The notes below the pieces were generated by a model. That model ran no database searches, was not told the DNA's origin, and worked only from the letters and a program-made list of their open reading frames with translations. A program made the position numbers and the translations under genes. This document shows, piece after piece, positions 7,578 to 13,530 of a DNA stretch of 15,939 bases (position 1 is the stretch's first letter; each line of letters starts with the position of its first letter). The DNA comes from Eubacterium sp. GTDB lineage: Bacteria; Bacillota; Clostridia; Lachnospirales; CAG-274. The stretch is taken from contig JAJBVU010000138.1 in the NCBI GenBank assembly GCA_020859645.1, positions 1 to 15,939 on the forward strand, read 5' to 3'.

Positions 7578-7621
7578 TAGGAAAATCGTTATGAAAACTT
7601 GCACAATTTCAAATCATTTTC

Positions 7622-7650
7622 TTGACTTTATTTTGACAATAGTGTATAAT
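7622..7650 (+). promoter_or_regulatory. Plus-strand promoter of an apparently noncoding transcript
   Basis: TTGACT (7622-7627) and TATAAT (7645-7650) are spaced by 17 bp. A second TTGACA at 7633 is too close to the -10 to serve. The promoter is divergent from the operon promoter at 7550-7577 and starts about 370 bp before fruK, whose own promoter is further downstream. Confidence 0.6.
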
Positions 7651-7656
7651 ACATAT

Positions 7657-7940
7657 AACTTGTATTCAATGTTTGGAAATTGTTTTATAACCTTTTATAA
7701 AGAGAAGCTTATATATTTTTTCATTGTCTGAGGAAATGATTATTTCCCGACGGCGCATACCAAAAATTGAATATCTCAGCTTAAACGGGTGCCATCATAA
7801 ACGGCACCCGTTTCATTGTCTGAAAAACTCCCTCTTAAACCTCGTCACTTTTGGATTACGGCTGTCGGCAAAGCCGTCTGAGAAGAGTGTTCCCTTTTCT
7901 TATAAGACAAGCAAACATGTAAAAACTTTTTAAATAATTT
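7657..7940 (+). other. Gene-poor stretch with repeated motif and hairpins; candidate structured RNA
   Basis: No convincing protein gene lies here; the longest frame (TTG at 7724 to 7933) has no ribosome binding site and a low-complexity basic product. Three strong hairpins are visible: GGAAAT/ATTTCC (7733-7748), AAACGGGTGCC/GGCACCCGTTT (7783-7813, 11 perfect pairs, 9-nt loop) and ACGGCT/AGCCGT (about 7858-7875). The 13-mer TTTCATTGTCTGA occurs twice (7719-7731, 7811-7823), and GTCTGA a third time at 7874. CTGAG (7728) can also pair with CTCAG (7775). The region could be a small RNA or a long fruK leader. I do not recognise a known riboswitch class. Confidence 0.4.
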
Positions 7941-7944
7941 ACGG

Positions 7945-7973
7945 TTTACAAACAGGTCTTAAAATAGTATAAT
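7945..7973 (+). promoter_or_regulatory. Promoter for fruK
   Basis: TTTACA (7945-7950) and TATAAT (7968-7973) are spaced by 17 bp. The predicted start near 7980 gives a leader of about 45 nt before the fruK ATG. Confidence 0.6.
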
Positions 7974-8024
7974 TATGGTAACAGAAGAAAATCAAAATAT
8001 AATATACAAAAGGACGGTGCAATT

Positions 8025-8951
8025 ATGATAATTACGGTTACACTTAATCCCGCAATCGACAAGACGGCTGTTGTTGACAGCTTTAACGTGGGCAAAATCA
8101 ACAGAATTTACAATATCGTTCACGACTCAGGCGGAAAGGGCATAAACGTTTCAAAAACGATTTTATCATTAGGGGGAAACTCCATTGCCACAGGCTATAT
8201 CGGCGGCTATTTCGGAATGATGCTTGAAAGAGACTTGGTTGATAACGGCATACCCGTTGCCTTTGTTCATATAGACGCCGAAACCCGTACAAACACAAAG
8301 ATTTTGAGCCTGACAGGGGGCGAAACTGAGCTTAACGAGCCGGGTCCCCATATTACGGAATTCGAAAAAAACAGGCTTTTCGAAAAGCTTGTGGGAATGG
8401 CTGACGAAAACGCAATTTTTGTCCTTTCGGGAAGTATTCCCCACGGCGTTGAAAAAACCGTTTACCGTGACCTGACCTTTGCTCTTCACGAAAAAGGGGC
8501 AAGAGTTTTTTCTGACATTGACGGAGAAGCCTTTAGGTTAGCTATGGAAGCTGTTCCCGACCTTTTAAAGCCCAATAAGTCAGAGGTTCTTAAGTTTTTC
8601 GGAAAGACCGAAGCAACTCAGGAGGAACTTATTGAAATGGGCAAATATTTTATAGAAAAGGGCGTTAAAACCGTTATTATTTCCTGCGGAGCAGACGGAG
8701 CACTGTTCTTTAACGGCGACAAGGTTTATAAAAGCCCGGCGGTTCAGGTTGAAGCAAAGTCAACTGTGGGAGCAGGGGACGCTATGATGGCTGTTTTCGC
8801 CTATTCGGCAGAAAGAGGCTACGGTTTTGAAGAAACCGCTAAAATGAGTATGGCTGTTTCCGCAGGCTCGGTAACAACAGAGGGTACTAAGCCTGCGTCT
8901 AAAGAGGTTGTTGACGAGCTGCTTAAAAAAGTCGTTCTGACAGAGATTTAA
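8025..8951 (+). CDS. fruK: PfkB-family sugar-phosphate kinase, probably 1-phosphofructokinase
   Basis: This 308-residue cytoplasmic ribokinase-fold enzyme has the 1-phosphofructokinase/LacC pattern: start MIITVTLNPAIDKT, GGKGINVSKTILSLGG (residues about 38-53), a central FVLSGSIP segment, and the C-terminal anion-hole/catalytic motif TVGAGDAMMAVF with Asp252 as base. Enzymes of this group phosphorylate fructose-1-phosphate or tagatose-6-phosphate with ATP. Length and motifs fit FruK best, but no fructose PTS (fruA) or fruR neighbour is present, so a tagatose-6-phosphate or related substrate remains possible. Ribosome binding site AAGGACGG lies just upstream. The stop codon overlaps the convergent membrane protein gene by 4 bp, so antisense interference at the 3' ends is possible. 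Confidence 0.88.
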   Translation: MIITVTLNPAIDKTAVVDSFNVGKINRIYNIVHDSGGKGINVSKTILSLGGNSIATGYIGGYFGMMLERDLVDNGIPVAFVHIDAETRTNTKILSLTGGETELNEPGPHITEFEKNRLFEKLVGMADENAIFVLSGSIPHGVEKTVYRDLTFALHEKGARVFSDIDGEAFRLAMEAVPDLLKPNKSEVLKFFGKTEATQEELIEMGKYFIEKGVKTVIISCGADGALFFNGDKVYKSPAVQVEAKSTVGAGDAMMAVFAYSAERGYGFEETAKMSMAVSAGSVTTEGTKPASKEVVDELLKKVVLTEI

Positions 8952-9220
8952 ACCGATCTTCTTATGCCGTTGTAATAACTGTTTTCGGGATACTTGTTGT
9001 TTATATGCCTTGAGCGTCTTTCCTCTTTTTCACGTCTTTCTATGTCCTCAAGGCATTTTTTATACCTTGCCGCAAAAAGCATATAACACAGGGTTAAAGT
9101 CCAAATCAATAATCTCAGGGGCAGAGCAGTCCCGAAGCTTATTATAAGCATAAACCCTCCGAAAACCGCACCGGCTGAACAAAGCAGCATCATAAGCGTG
9201 TAATAGTTTCGTGTTTTCAT
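8948..9220 (-). CDS. Small hypothetical membrane protein
   Basis: This 90-residue protein has two likely membrane helices, about residues 8-29 (TLMMLLCSAGAVFGGFMLII) and 31-48 (LPLRLLIWTLTLCYMLFAA). A highly charged cytoplasmic tail (KKCLEDIERREKEERRSRH) follows. I do not recognise the family. An AGGAGAG site lies about 6 bp before the ATG, supporting translation. It is convergent with fruK and shares the last four bases with it. A 16-bp palindrome at 9272-9287 lies upstream of the start and could be an operator. A minus-strand TATAAT is visible around 9252-9257, but its -35 is weak. Confidence 0.65.
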   Translation of the reverse strand: MKTRNYYTLMMLLCSAGAVFGGFMLIISFGTALPLRLLIWTLTLCYMLFAARYKKCLEDIERREKEERRSRHINNKYPENSYYNGIRRSV

Positions 9221-9271
9221 AAAAATCTCTCCTTTGCTTTTTGTTTGTAATATAATTATAAAACATAAAGG

Positions 9272-9287
9272 TGCAGAATTTTCTGCA
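9272..9287. promoter_or_regulatory. Palindromic site, candidate operator
   Basis: Seven-base arms TGCAGAA and TTCTGCA flank a TT centre, forming a perfect dyad in the intergenic region between the small membrane protein and hicA. It lacks a following T-run, so it is more like a protein-binding site than a terminator. Confidence 0.35.
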
Positions 9288-9318
9288 AGTACGGTGTAGT
9301 TTTTATAAAATAATTTAG

Positions 9319-9371
9319 TGTGTAAAAAATGTGTATTATGTATTGACGAATGTGTAATTAGTGTGTATAAT
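9319..9371 (+). promoter_or_regulatory. hicAB promoter with four helically phased TGTGTA repeats (candidate operator)
   Basis: TTGACG (9343-9348) and TATAAT (9366-9371) are spaced by 17 bp. TGTGTA occurs at 9319, 9330, 9351 and 9362, at intervals of 11, 21 and 11 bp, so all copies lie on one face of the helix. The outer two read TTAGTGTGTA and the inner two AATGTGTA. The array brackets the -35 and touches the -10. HicB has a ribbon-helix-helix domain and is the likely autorepressor; that step is inference. Confidence 0.6.
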
Positions 9372-9393
9372 TATTGCATAAGGAGAAACACTG

Positions 9394-9567
9394 ATGAAGC
9401 AGAGAGATTTAATTAAGAAGCTTGAAGCTGCCGGCTTTGAGTTTAAAGGTCATGGAGGTAATCACGATACCTATCAAAGAGGTTCGGATATTGAACAGGT
9501 TCCGAGACATAAGGAGATAAATGAGATTACCGCAAAAAAGATATTGAAAAAATGGGGATTGCATTAA
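9394..9567 (+). CDS. hicA: HicA toxin (mRNA interferase)
   Basis: This 57-residue protein is a HicA toxin, a double-stranded-RNA-binding-like fold that cleaves mRNA. The sequence runs KQRDLIKKLEAAGFEFKGHG, then GGNHDTY with the conserved catalytic His24, then VPRHKEINEITAKKILKKWGL. Length and motif order are typical. AGGAG lies 8 bp before the ATG, directly behind the repeat-bearing promoter. The gene is followed after 36 bp by hicB, the usual toxin-antitoxin order. Its last codons form the left arm of a terminator-like hairpin. It should be held inactive by HicB. Confidence 0.92.
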   Translation: MKQRDLIKKLEAAGFEFKGHGGNHDTYQRGSDIEQVPRHKEINEITAKKILKKWGLH

Positions 9568-9577
9568 TCCCCTTTTT
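9554..9577 (+). terminator. Intrinsic terminator-like hairpin between hicA and hicB
   Basis: GGGGATT (9554-9560) and AATCCCC (9566-9572) pair perfectly around a 5-nt loop and are followed by five T. The hairpin spans the hicA stop codon and ends 27 bp before the hicB ATG. It could attenuate hicB relative to hicA, or be opened by ribosomes finishing hicA. Confidence 0.6.
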
Positions 9578-9603
9578 GCACCTTTATAAGGAGGCTTATT
9601 ATT

Positions 9604-10026
9604 ATGAAAACAGCATATCCGACTTTCATTGCAAAGAGTGACAATTGTTATTTGGTTTTTGTTCCCGATTTTAAAATTTATACGGAAGGCTCAAGCTTTG
9701 TTGAAGCTATAGAAATGGCAAGAGATGCTATAGCTTCAAAGGGAATTACTTATGAAAATGAAGGTATAATTGTTCCAAAACCCTCTGACAGTGAAGAAGC
9801 AATTTCAAAAGCCGAAGCTGAAGCTGATGATATTTTTGATTATTCCAAAGGGGTATTAACATATGTTGATGTAAACTTTTCGGAATACAGAGAAAAGTAC
9901 GACAATAGAATGGTCAGAAGAAATGTAACTTTACCTGCTTGGCTTAATTATGAAGCTGAAAAAATAAATCTTAATGTTTCTAAATTTCTTCAAGAGGCTT
10001 TAAAGGAAAAAGTGGCTTCTAAATAA
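9604..10026 (+). CDS. hicB: HicB antitoxin with C-terminal ribbon-helix-helix domain
   Basis: This 140-residue antitoxin has the HicB N-terminal degraded RNase-H-like fold: YPTFIAKSDNCYLVFVPDF, then a GSSFVEAIEMARDAIA helix. A central acidic linker follows. The C-terminal ribbon-helix-helix (about 110-140) shows RRNVTLPAWLNYEAEKINLNVSKFLQEAL. The N-terminal part binds and blocks HicA, and the C-terminal part should bind the hicAB operator. AAGGAGG (9588-9594) provides strong translation initiation, consistent with antitoxin being made in excess of toxin. No clear promoter lies between hicA and hicB. The GT4 gene starts 40 bp downstream and may receive read-through. Confidence 0.92.
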   Translation: MKTAYPTFIAKSDNCYLVFVPDFKIYTEGSSFVEAIEMARDAIASKGITYENEGIIVPKPSDSEEAISKAEAEADDIFDYSKGVLTYVDVNFSEYREKYDNRMVRRNVTLPAWLNYEAEKINLNVSKFLQEALKEKVASK

Positions 10027-10066
10027 TCTTTTTCTTAATAGAGGAAAAGTTAAGGAGATTTTATTT

Positions 10067-11215
10067 ATGAAAATTCTTATAGCTACCGACTGGTATGCTC
10101 CTACTGTGAACGGAGTTGTTACATCTGTTCTCAATTTGGAAAGGCGGCTGAGAGAAAGGGGACACGAGGTAAGGGTTTTGACTGTTTCGGAAAAGCTTCG
10201 TTCTCACAAAACCGACACAACCTATTATATTCGTTCCGTTTCTGCGCCGATTTATCCCGAAGCCCGAATAGGCTTTGTAAAACACAGATATTATAAAGAA
10301 ATTGTTGAATGGGCGCCGGATATTATTCACACTCAGTGTGAGTTTTCAACCTATATTATGGCGCTTGCAATAGCCCGAAAGCTTCAAATTCCCGTTGTTC
10401 ATACTTATCACACCGTCTATGAGGAATATACTCATTATTTCTGTCCCAGCAAGAAGCTGGGAAAGGTTGTGGTTTCGGTTTTGACGAGAAATCTTCTGAA
10501 GCCCGTAAAAGCCGTTATTGCACCTACGGAGAAGGTTAAAAACCTTCTTGCGGAATACAGAGTTCACAAGGAGCTTTATGTTCTGCCCACGGGAATTGAG
10601 CTTGAAAGGTTTGAAAAAATTCTTTCGAAGGAAGAAAAAGCTGCTCTGAGACAAGAGCTTCAAATACCGCCCGAAAACAAAATAATGCTCTTTTTGGGCA
10701 GACTTGCCAAGGAAAAAAACGTATCTGAAATTATAGAGTATTTTAAAAGGCTTAACCGAAGCGACGTAACCCTTTTGATCGCCGGAGGAGGACCTTATTT
10801 TAAAGAGCTTAAGGCTGAAGCCGAAGAAAAATGTCAAGGCTTAAGCGTTGTTTTTACGGGAATGATTAAGCCCGACGATGTTTGGAAATATTATAAACTG
10901 GGAGACTTTTTTGTCAGTGCGTCCACAAGCGAAACCCAGGGGCTTACTTATATAGAAGCCCTTGCAAATTCACTGCCTGCGCTTTGCAGAAAAGACCCCT
11001 GTATAGACGGAGTTGTTAAAAATAATGTAAACGGCTTTCAATATGAAAGCTTTGATGAGTTTAAAGCCTTTGCGGAAAAGGTTTTGGAAAATGAAGCCTT
11101 CCGAAAAGAAATGTCAGAAGCCGCTTATGAAACCGCACAGGGCTATTCGACACAGATTTTTGCCGAAAAGGCAGAGAAGATATATATTTCTTCTCTGTCA
11201 AAAGCTTCCGATTGA
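10067..11215 (+). CDS. GT4-family glycosyltransferase, possibly diacylglycerol glucosyltransferase
   Basis: This 382-residue GT-B enzyme moves a sugar from a nucleotide sugar to an acceptor at the cytoplasmic membrane face. The N-terminal domain opens with MKILIATDWYAPTVNGVV and contains PVVHTYHTVYEEYTHYF. The C-terminal domain has FLGRLAKEKN and the retaining GT4 EX7E motif, Glu289 to Glu297 (ETQGLTYIE). The N-terminal and HTYHT pattern resembles alpha-monoglucosyldiacylglycerol synthases of Firmicutes, which make membrane glycolipids and lipoteichoic-acid anchors; the acceptor is inferred. No membrane helix is present; basic segments near residues 24-50 could contact lipid. AAGGAG lies about 10 bp before the ATG. 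The stop is 4 bp from the convergent membrane-protein gene. Confidence 0.88.
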   Translation: MKILIATDWYAPTVNGVVTSVLNLERRLRERGHEVRVLTVSEKLRSHKTDTTYYIRSVSAPIYPEARIGFVKHRYYKEIVEWAPDIIHTQCEFSTYIMALAIARKLQIPVVHTYHTVYEEYTHYFCPSKKLGKVVVSVLTRNLLKPVKAVIAPTEKVKNLLAEYRVHKELYVLPTGIELERFEKILSKEEKAALRQELQIPPENKIMLFLGRLAKEKNVSEIIEYFKRLNRSDVTLLIAGGGPYFKELKAEAEEKCQGLSVVFTGMIKPDDVWKYYKLGDFFVSASTSETQGLTYIEALANSLPALCRKDPCIDGVVKNNVNGFQYESFDEFKAFAEKVLENEAFRKEMSEAAYETAQGYSTQIFAEKAEKIYISSLSKASD

Positions 11216-11219
11216 TTGC

Positions 11220-11615
11220 TCACTTAAAGTTTATACCTATTACTCCCCCGACCCCTCCGCCGCAGAGACAAAGGCTTAAAATAATTGCCGTTTTAAGGCT
11301 CGGGGCGAAATCGGGCTTAAAGCAGGCTGCGGTTATAATCATCAAAACGCCGTACATAAGTCCTGTCAGAACACCCCAAACAATACCACGCTTTTTTATT
11401 GCTCTTGCGGCAAAGAAGCCCCCGATAACTACCGACACACCGACCCCTGCCGTTACGACAATTTTCATAGCGTCTTCGCTTATATCGGTATATGTAAGCA
11501 GTGCGGCATAAATCGAAAACACAATCGCCGTTAAGGCATAACCCAATGCGGAACACAAGCATACAGCCAAAACAGGGTTTAAGCCCTTGGCTTCAGCTTC
11601 CTTTTTTCTTCTCAC
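11220..11615 (-). CDS. TIGR04086-family membrane protein
   Basis: This 131-residue integral membrane protein has four predicted helices, around residues 14-40, 49-70, 77-97 and 107-128, with a short basic N-terminus (RRKKEAEAK). Glycine-rich helices (GVGVSVVIGGFFAARAIKKRG, GGGVGGVIGI) match the TIGR04086 family of clostridial membrane proteins of unknown function. Translation starts at a GTG, with AAAGGGTGA about 6 bp upstream. It is convergent with the GT4 gene, only 4 bp away, and divergent from the PHP gene. Confidence 0.8.
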   Translation of the reverse strand: MRRKKEAEAKGLNPVLAVCLCSALGYALTAIVFSIYAALLTYTDISEDAMKIVVTAGVGVSVVIGGFFAARAIKKRGIVWGVLTGLMYGVLMIITAACFKPDFAPSLKTAIILSLCLCGGGVGGVIGINFK

Positions 11616-11639
11616 AGCCTGTCACCCTTTCAAGAAATT

Positions 11640-11669
11640 TTGTATAACTGCCTTTTGTGTAATTATATT
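11640..11669 (+). promoter_or_regulatory. Possible promoter for the PHP gene and smpB
   Basis: TTGTAT (11640-11645) and TATATT (11664-11669) are 18 bp apart, 17 bp before the PHP start codon. The match is imperfect, and such a start would give a nearly leaderless transcript, so confidence is low. Confidence 0.3.
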
Positions 11670-11686
11670 ATTTTAGGAGAATATTT

Positions 11687-12547
11687 ATGAATAAAACAGA
11701 CCTTCATACTCATTCAACAGTTTCAGACGGAACCCTGACCCCTACGGAGCTTATAAAAAAGGCGGCGGAAATCGGCTTGGAGACCATTGCGCTGACAGAC
11801 CATGACACAATTGAGGGGATAGGGGAAGCACTTGAAGCGGCAAAGGCTTTTCCTAATTTGGAGGTTATAGCAGGCACAGAGCTTTCTTCACTTTATAAGG
11901 ACAGGGAAATTCACATAGTGGGTCTGTTTTTGGATTTAACCAATAAGGAATTTGTATCGGCTTTGGAGGATTTAAAGGAAAAAAGAATAAAACGAAATAA
12001 AAAAATGATAAATAAGCTTAGGGGCTTGGGGCTCGACCTAAGCTATGATGAGCTTCTTTCCGTCAGCGGCGGAAAGGTTGTTACAAGAGCCCACTTTGCC
12101 CGTCTTTTACAGGAAAAAGGCTATGCTGAAAGCAAAAACGAAGCATTTTTGAAATATATAGGAGCAGGAAAGCCGGGCTATGTCAAAAGAGAGGTTCTTA
12201 CGGCGGAGAAAGCTATTGCCCTTATAAAGACCGGCGGAGGTCTACCCATAATTGCCCATCCCTTTGCCTACGGCTTCAATATTGATGAGCTTGAGCAAAT
12301 GGCGGCGGATTTTTCTTTTTGGGGCGCTGTGGGTATGGAGTGCTATTATTCCACCCACACAGAAGAGGAAACTCTGCTCGCCCTGTCTCTTTGCCGAACG
12401 TATGACCTTCTTCCCTCCGGAGGAAGCGACTTTCACGGCGAAAACAAGCCGGGGCTTGAGCTTGGCACAGGCTACGGCGGCTTAGAGGTTCCAAGGCAAA
12501 TTTTAGATGACTTGAAGGTGAAAAAATATGGCAAAAAAATCAGTTAA
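11687..12547 (+). CDS. PHP-domain phosphoesterase (nucleotide phosphatase or 5'-3' exonuclease type)
   Basis: This 286-residue PHP-family metal-dependent phosphoesterase resembles the YciV/TrpH/RNase AM branch. Metal-binding motifs are in place: DLHTHSTVSDG (His7, His9), LTDHDT (around 37-42), IAGTELSS with Glu65, IAHP (His191) and GSDFHG (Asp248, His250). An insertion at about 100-165 forms the helical region typical of this branch. Members hydrolyse 3',5'-nucleotide bisphosphates or trim RNA 5' ends; which applies cannot be decided from sequence alone. AGGAG lies 7 bp before the ATG. The gene overlaps smpB by 20 bp, so it is co-transcribed with a trans-translation factor, which makes an RNA-related role attractive but unproven. 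Confidence 0.88.
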   Translation: MNKTDLHTHSTVSDGTLTPTELIKKAAEIGLETIALTDHDTIEGIGEALEAAKAFPNLEVIAGTELSSLYKDREIHIVGLFLDLTNKEFVSALEDLKEKRIKRNKKMINKLRGLGLDLSYDELLSVSGGKVVTRAHFARLLQEKGYAESKNEAFLKYIGAGKPGYVKREVLTAEKAIALIKTGGGLPIIAHPFAYGFNIDELEQMAADFSFWGAVGMECYYSTHTEEETLLALSLCRTYDLLPSGGSDFHGENKPGLELGTGYGGLEVPRQILDDLKVKKYGKKIS

Positions 12548-12995
12548 AATAATAGCACAAAACAAAAAAGCATATCACGATTATTTCATTCTCGAAACAA
12601 TTCAGGCAGGGCTGGAGCTTCAGGGAACAGAGGTTAAGTCAATGCGTGCAGGCAGATGCAACCTTAAGGACAGCTATATTTCCATTACAAATAAGGAAGC
12701 CTTTATTAAGGGAATGCATATAAGCCCCTTTGAACAGGGCAACCGCTTTAACCATGACCCTCTTCGTGAGCGCCGATTGCTTCTTCATAAATACGAAATT
12801 AATAAGCTTGAGGGCAGAACGATGCAGCAGGGGCTGACTATAGTACCCTTGAAAGTTTATTTTGAAGGCAGTCTCGTTAAAATGGATATTGGCTTGGCTA
12901 AGGGCAAAAAGCTTTATGATAAGCGTCAGGATATAGCTAAGCGTGACCAAAAGCGTGAAGCCGAGAAGGACTTCAAGCTTAATCTACAGACGTAA
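12528..12995 (+). CDS. smpB: SsrA-binding protein SmpB
   Basis: SmpB binds tmRNA and delivers it to stalled ribosomes in trans-translation. The 155-residue sequence has the family landmarks: KIIAQNKKAYHDYFILETIQAGLELQGTEVKS (about 7-38), NLKDSYISI, HISPFEQGN, RERRLLLH, and the basic C-terminal tail GKKLYDKRQDIAKRDQKREAEKDF, which enters the mRNA channel. AAGGTGA lies 6 bp upstream of the ATG, inside the end of the PHP gene. The partner RNA gene ssrA, often located next to smpB in Firmicutes, is not recognisable in the downstream 535 bp. A promoter follows the stop after about 17 bp, so the next transcript is separate. Confidence 0.97.
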   Translation: MAKKSVKIIAQNKKAYHDYFILETIQAGLELQGTEVKSMRAGRCNLKDSYISITNKEAFIKGMHISPFEQGNRFNHDPLRERRLLLHKYEINKLEGRTMQQGLTIVPLKVYFEGSLVKMDIGLAKGKKLYDKRQDIAKRDQKREAEKDFKLNLQT

Positions 12996-13011
12996 AAAAT
13001 TAAGTTAATGC

Positions 13012-13040
13012 TTGCATTACTTATTTTTGTGTGCTATAAT
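13012..13040 (+). promoter_or_regulatory. Strong promoter downstream of smpB
   Basis: TTGCAT (13012-13017) and TATAAT (13035-13040) are spaced by exactly 17 bp. The start would be near 13047. No protein gene follows directly, implying a noncoding RNA or a long structured leader. Confidence 0.65.
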
Positions 13041-13046
13041 ATGACT

Positions 13047-13126
13047 GACGCAATGATACGATGACAACAGCATTGCATTAATGAGCACAAAAAAAGTCCG
13101 AAGGCTGCTACCCTTCGGGCTTTTAT
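13047..13126 (+). ncRNA. Candidate small RNA ending in an intrinsic terminator
   Basis: From the predicted start, GCAATG (13050-13055) pairs with CATTGC (13071-13076). A terminator follows: AAGTCCGAAGG (13094-13104) and CCTTCGGGCTT (13112-13122), with one G-U pair, a 7-nt loop and a short T-run. The product would be about 80 nt. The terminator would also serve smpB. The family is not recognised, and it has no features of tmRNA, 6S, SRP or RNase P RNA. Confidence 0.4.
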
Positions 13127-13292
13127 GTTGCTTATAAACCATTTAAAAGGAGGTTTATTCCTTAGGCTGATTGCCGTTTATTACTCTGTCCAACCATTTA
13201 CTATAAAAGTGTTCTCAATGGACAATCAGATAGGCAAGCTTGCTTGCATAGATGATTGGGCATTAGAGAACCTAACCGGTATAAGTAAGTAG
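13125..13292 (+). CDS. Doubtful small ORF of 55 codons
   Basis: An open frame runs from ATG 13125 to TAG 13290-13292. The ATG lies in the T-run of the upstream terminator and has no ribosome binding site. An excellent AAAAGGAGGT (13145-13154) lies inside the frame, but the only in-frame initiator after it is a CTG at 13167, 13 bp away. That shorter version would give about 41 residues containing VYYSVQPFTIKVF and IDDWALENLTGISK. The frame coincides with strong inverted repeats, which argues for RNA structure rather than coding. Recorded because the ribosome binding site is so good. Confidence 0.2.
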   Translation: MLLINHLKGGLFLRLIAVYYSVQPFTIKVFSMDNQIGKLACIDDWALENLTGISK

Positions 13293-13366
13293 CCATTTTC
13301 TATATGAAAATGAGCGGATTACGAATGCCGGCGACGATTGCGAAAGTGCGAAGCACGCAGCAATCA
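13167..13366 (+). other. Highly structured noncoding segment with mutually exclusive stems
   Basis: Several perfect stems are visible. GTTCTC (13211-13216) pairs with GAGAAC (13266-13271), enclosing CAATCA/TGATTG (13223-13228, 13253-13258) and GCAAGC/GCTTGC (13234-13239, 13242-13247). A rival fold pairs CTGATTG (13167-13173) with CAATCAG (13223-13229), with TGTCCA (13187) and TGGACA (13219) as an inner option. Downstream are CATTTTC/GAAAATG (13294-13300, 13306-13312) and GATTGC/GCAATC (13336-13341, 13360-13365) around GTGC-GAA-GCAC. The segment is locally more GC-rich near 13315-13365. It could be a regulatory RNA or a remnant of a mobile element; no class is recognised. Nothing further is seen from 13367 to 13440. 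Confidence 0.4.
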
Positions 13367-13440
13367 ACTTTTATAGTATGCGGTATATACATAGCAGAAA
13401 ATGTAAAAATAAACAAGAAAAGCGCAGCAATTTTTTGCAT

Positions 13441-13530
13441 AAAAATCTCCCCAAGTGCAAATAATCTATATTGAGGAAAGGCTTATTAAAAATAAAAAGC
13501 TTTCTTCAATAACTCTGGGGAGATGTTTTT
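13441..13530 (+). promoter_or_regulatory. Long hairpin with T-run that sequesters the lipoprotein ribosome binding site
   Basis: ATCTCCCC (13445-13452) pairs with GGGGAGAT (13517-13524). Inside, 13469-13484 pairs with 13497-13511 through 15 pairs with one bulge (TATTGA/TCAATA outermost). The outer 3' arm contains the GGGGAG ribosome binding site of the gene starting at 13531 and is followed by a run of T. The element can work either as an intrinsic terminator for upstream RNA or as a translational lock. Confidence 0.6.

Noticed and set aside
7724..7933. 69-codon frame starting with TTG
   Set aside because: It crosses strong hairpins and the 13-base repeat, lacks a ribosome binding site, and its product has no recognisable domain.
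7657..8024. Known riboswitch upstream of fruK
   Set aside because: I compared it by eye with purine, c-di-GMP, ZTP, fluoride and SAM core motifs; none of the conserved cores is present.
13315..13366. Group II intron domain V
   Set aside because: The hairpin with GCGAAAG recalls it, but the catalytic triad, the two-nucleotide bulge and the rest of an intron are missing.
12996..13530. tmRNA (ssrA) gene next to smpB
   Set aside because: No GGGGNCG-type 5' end, no TTCGA T-arm with CCA 3' end, and no short frame ending in the usual Ala-Leu-Ala-Ala tag.
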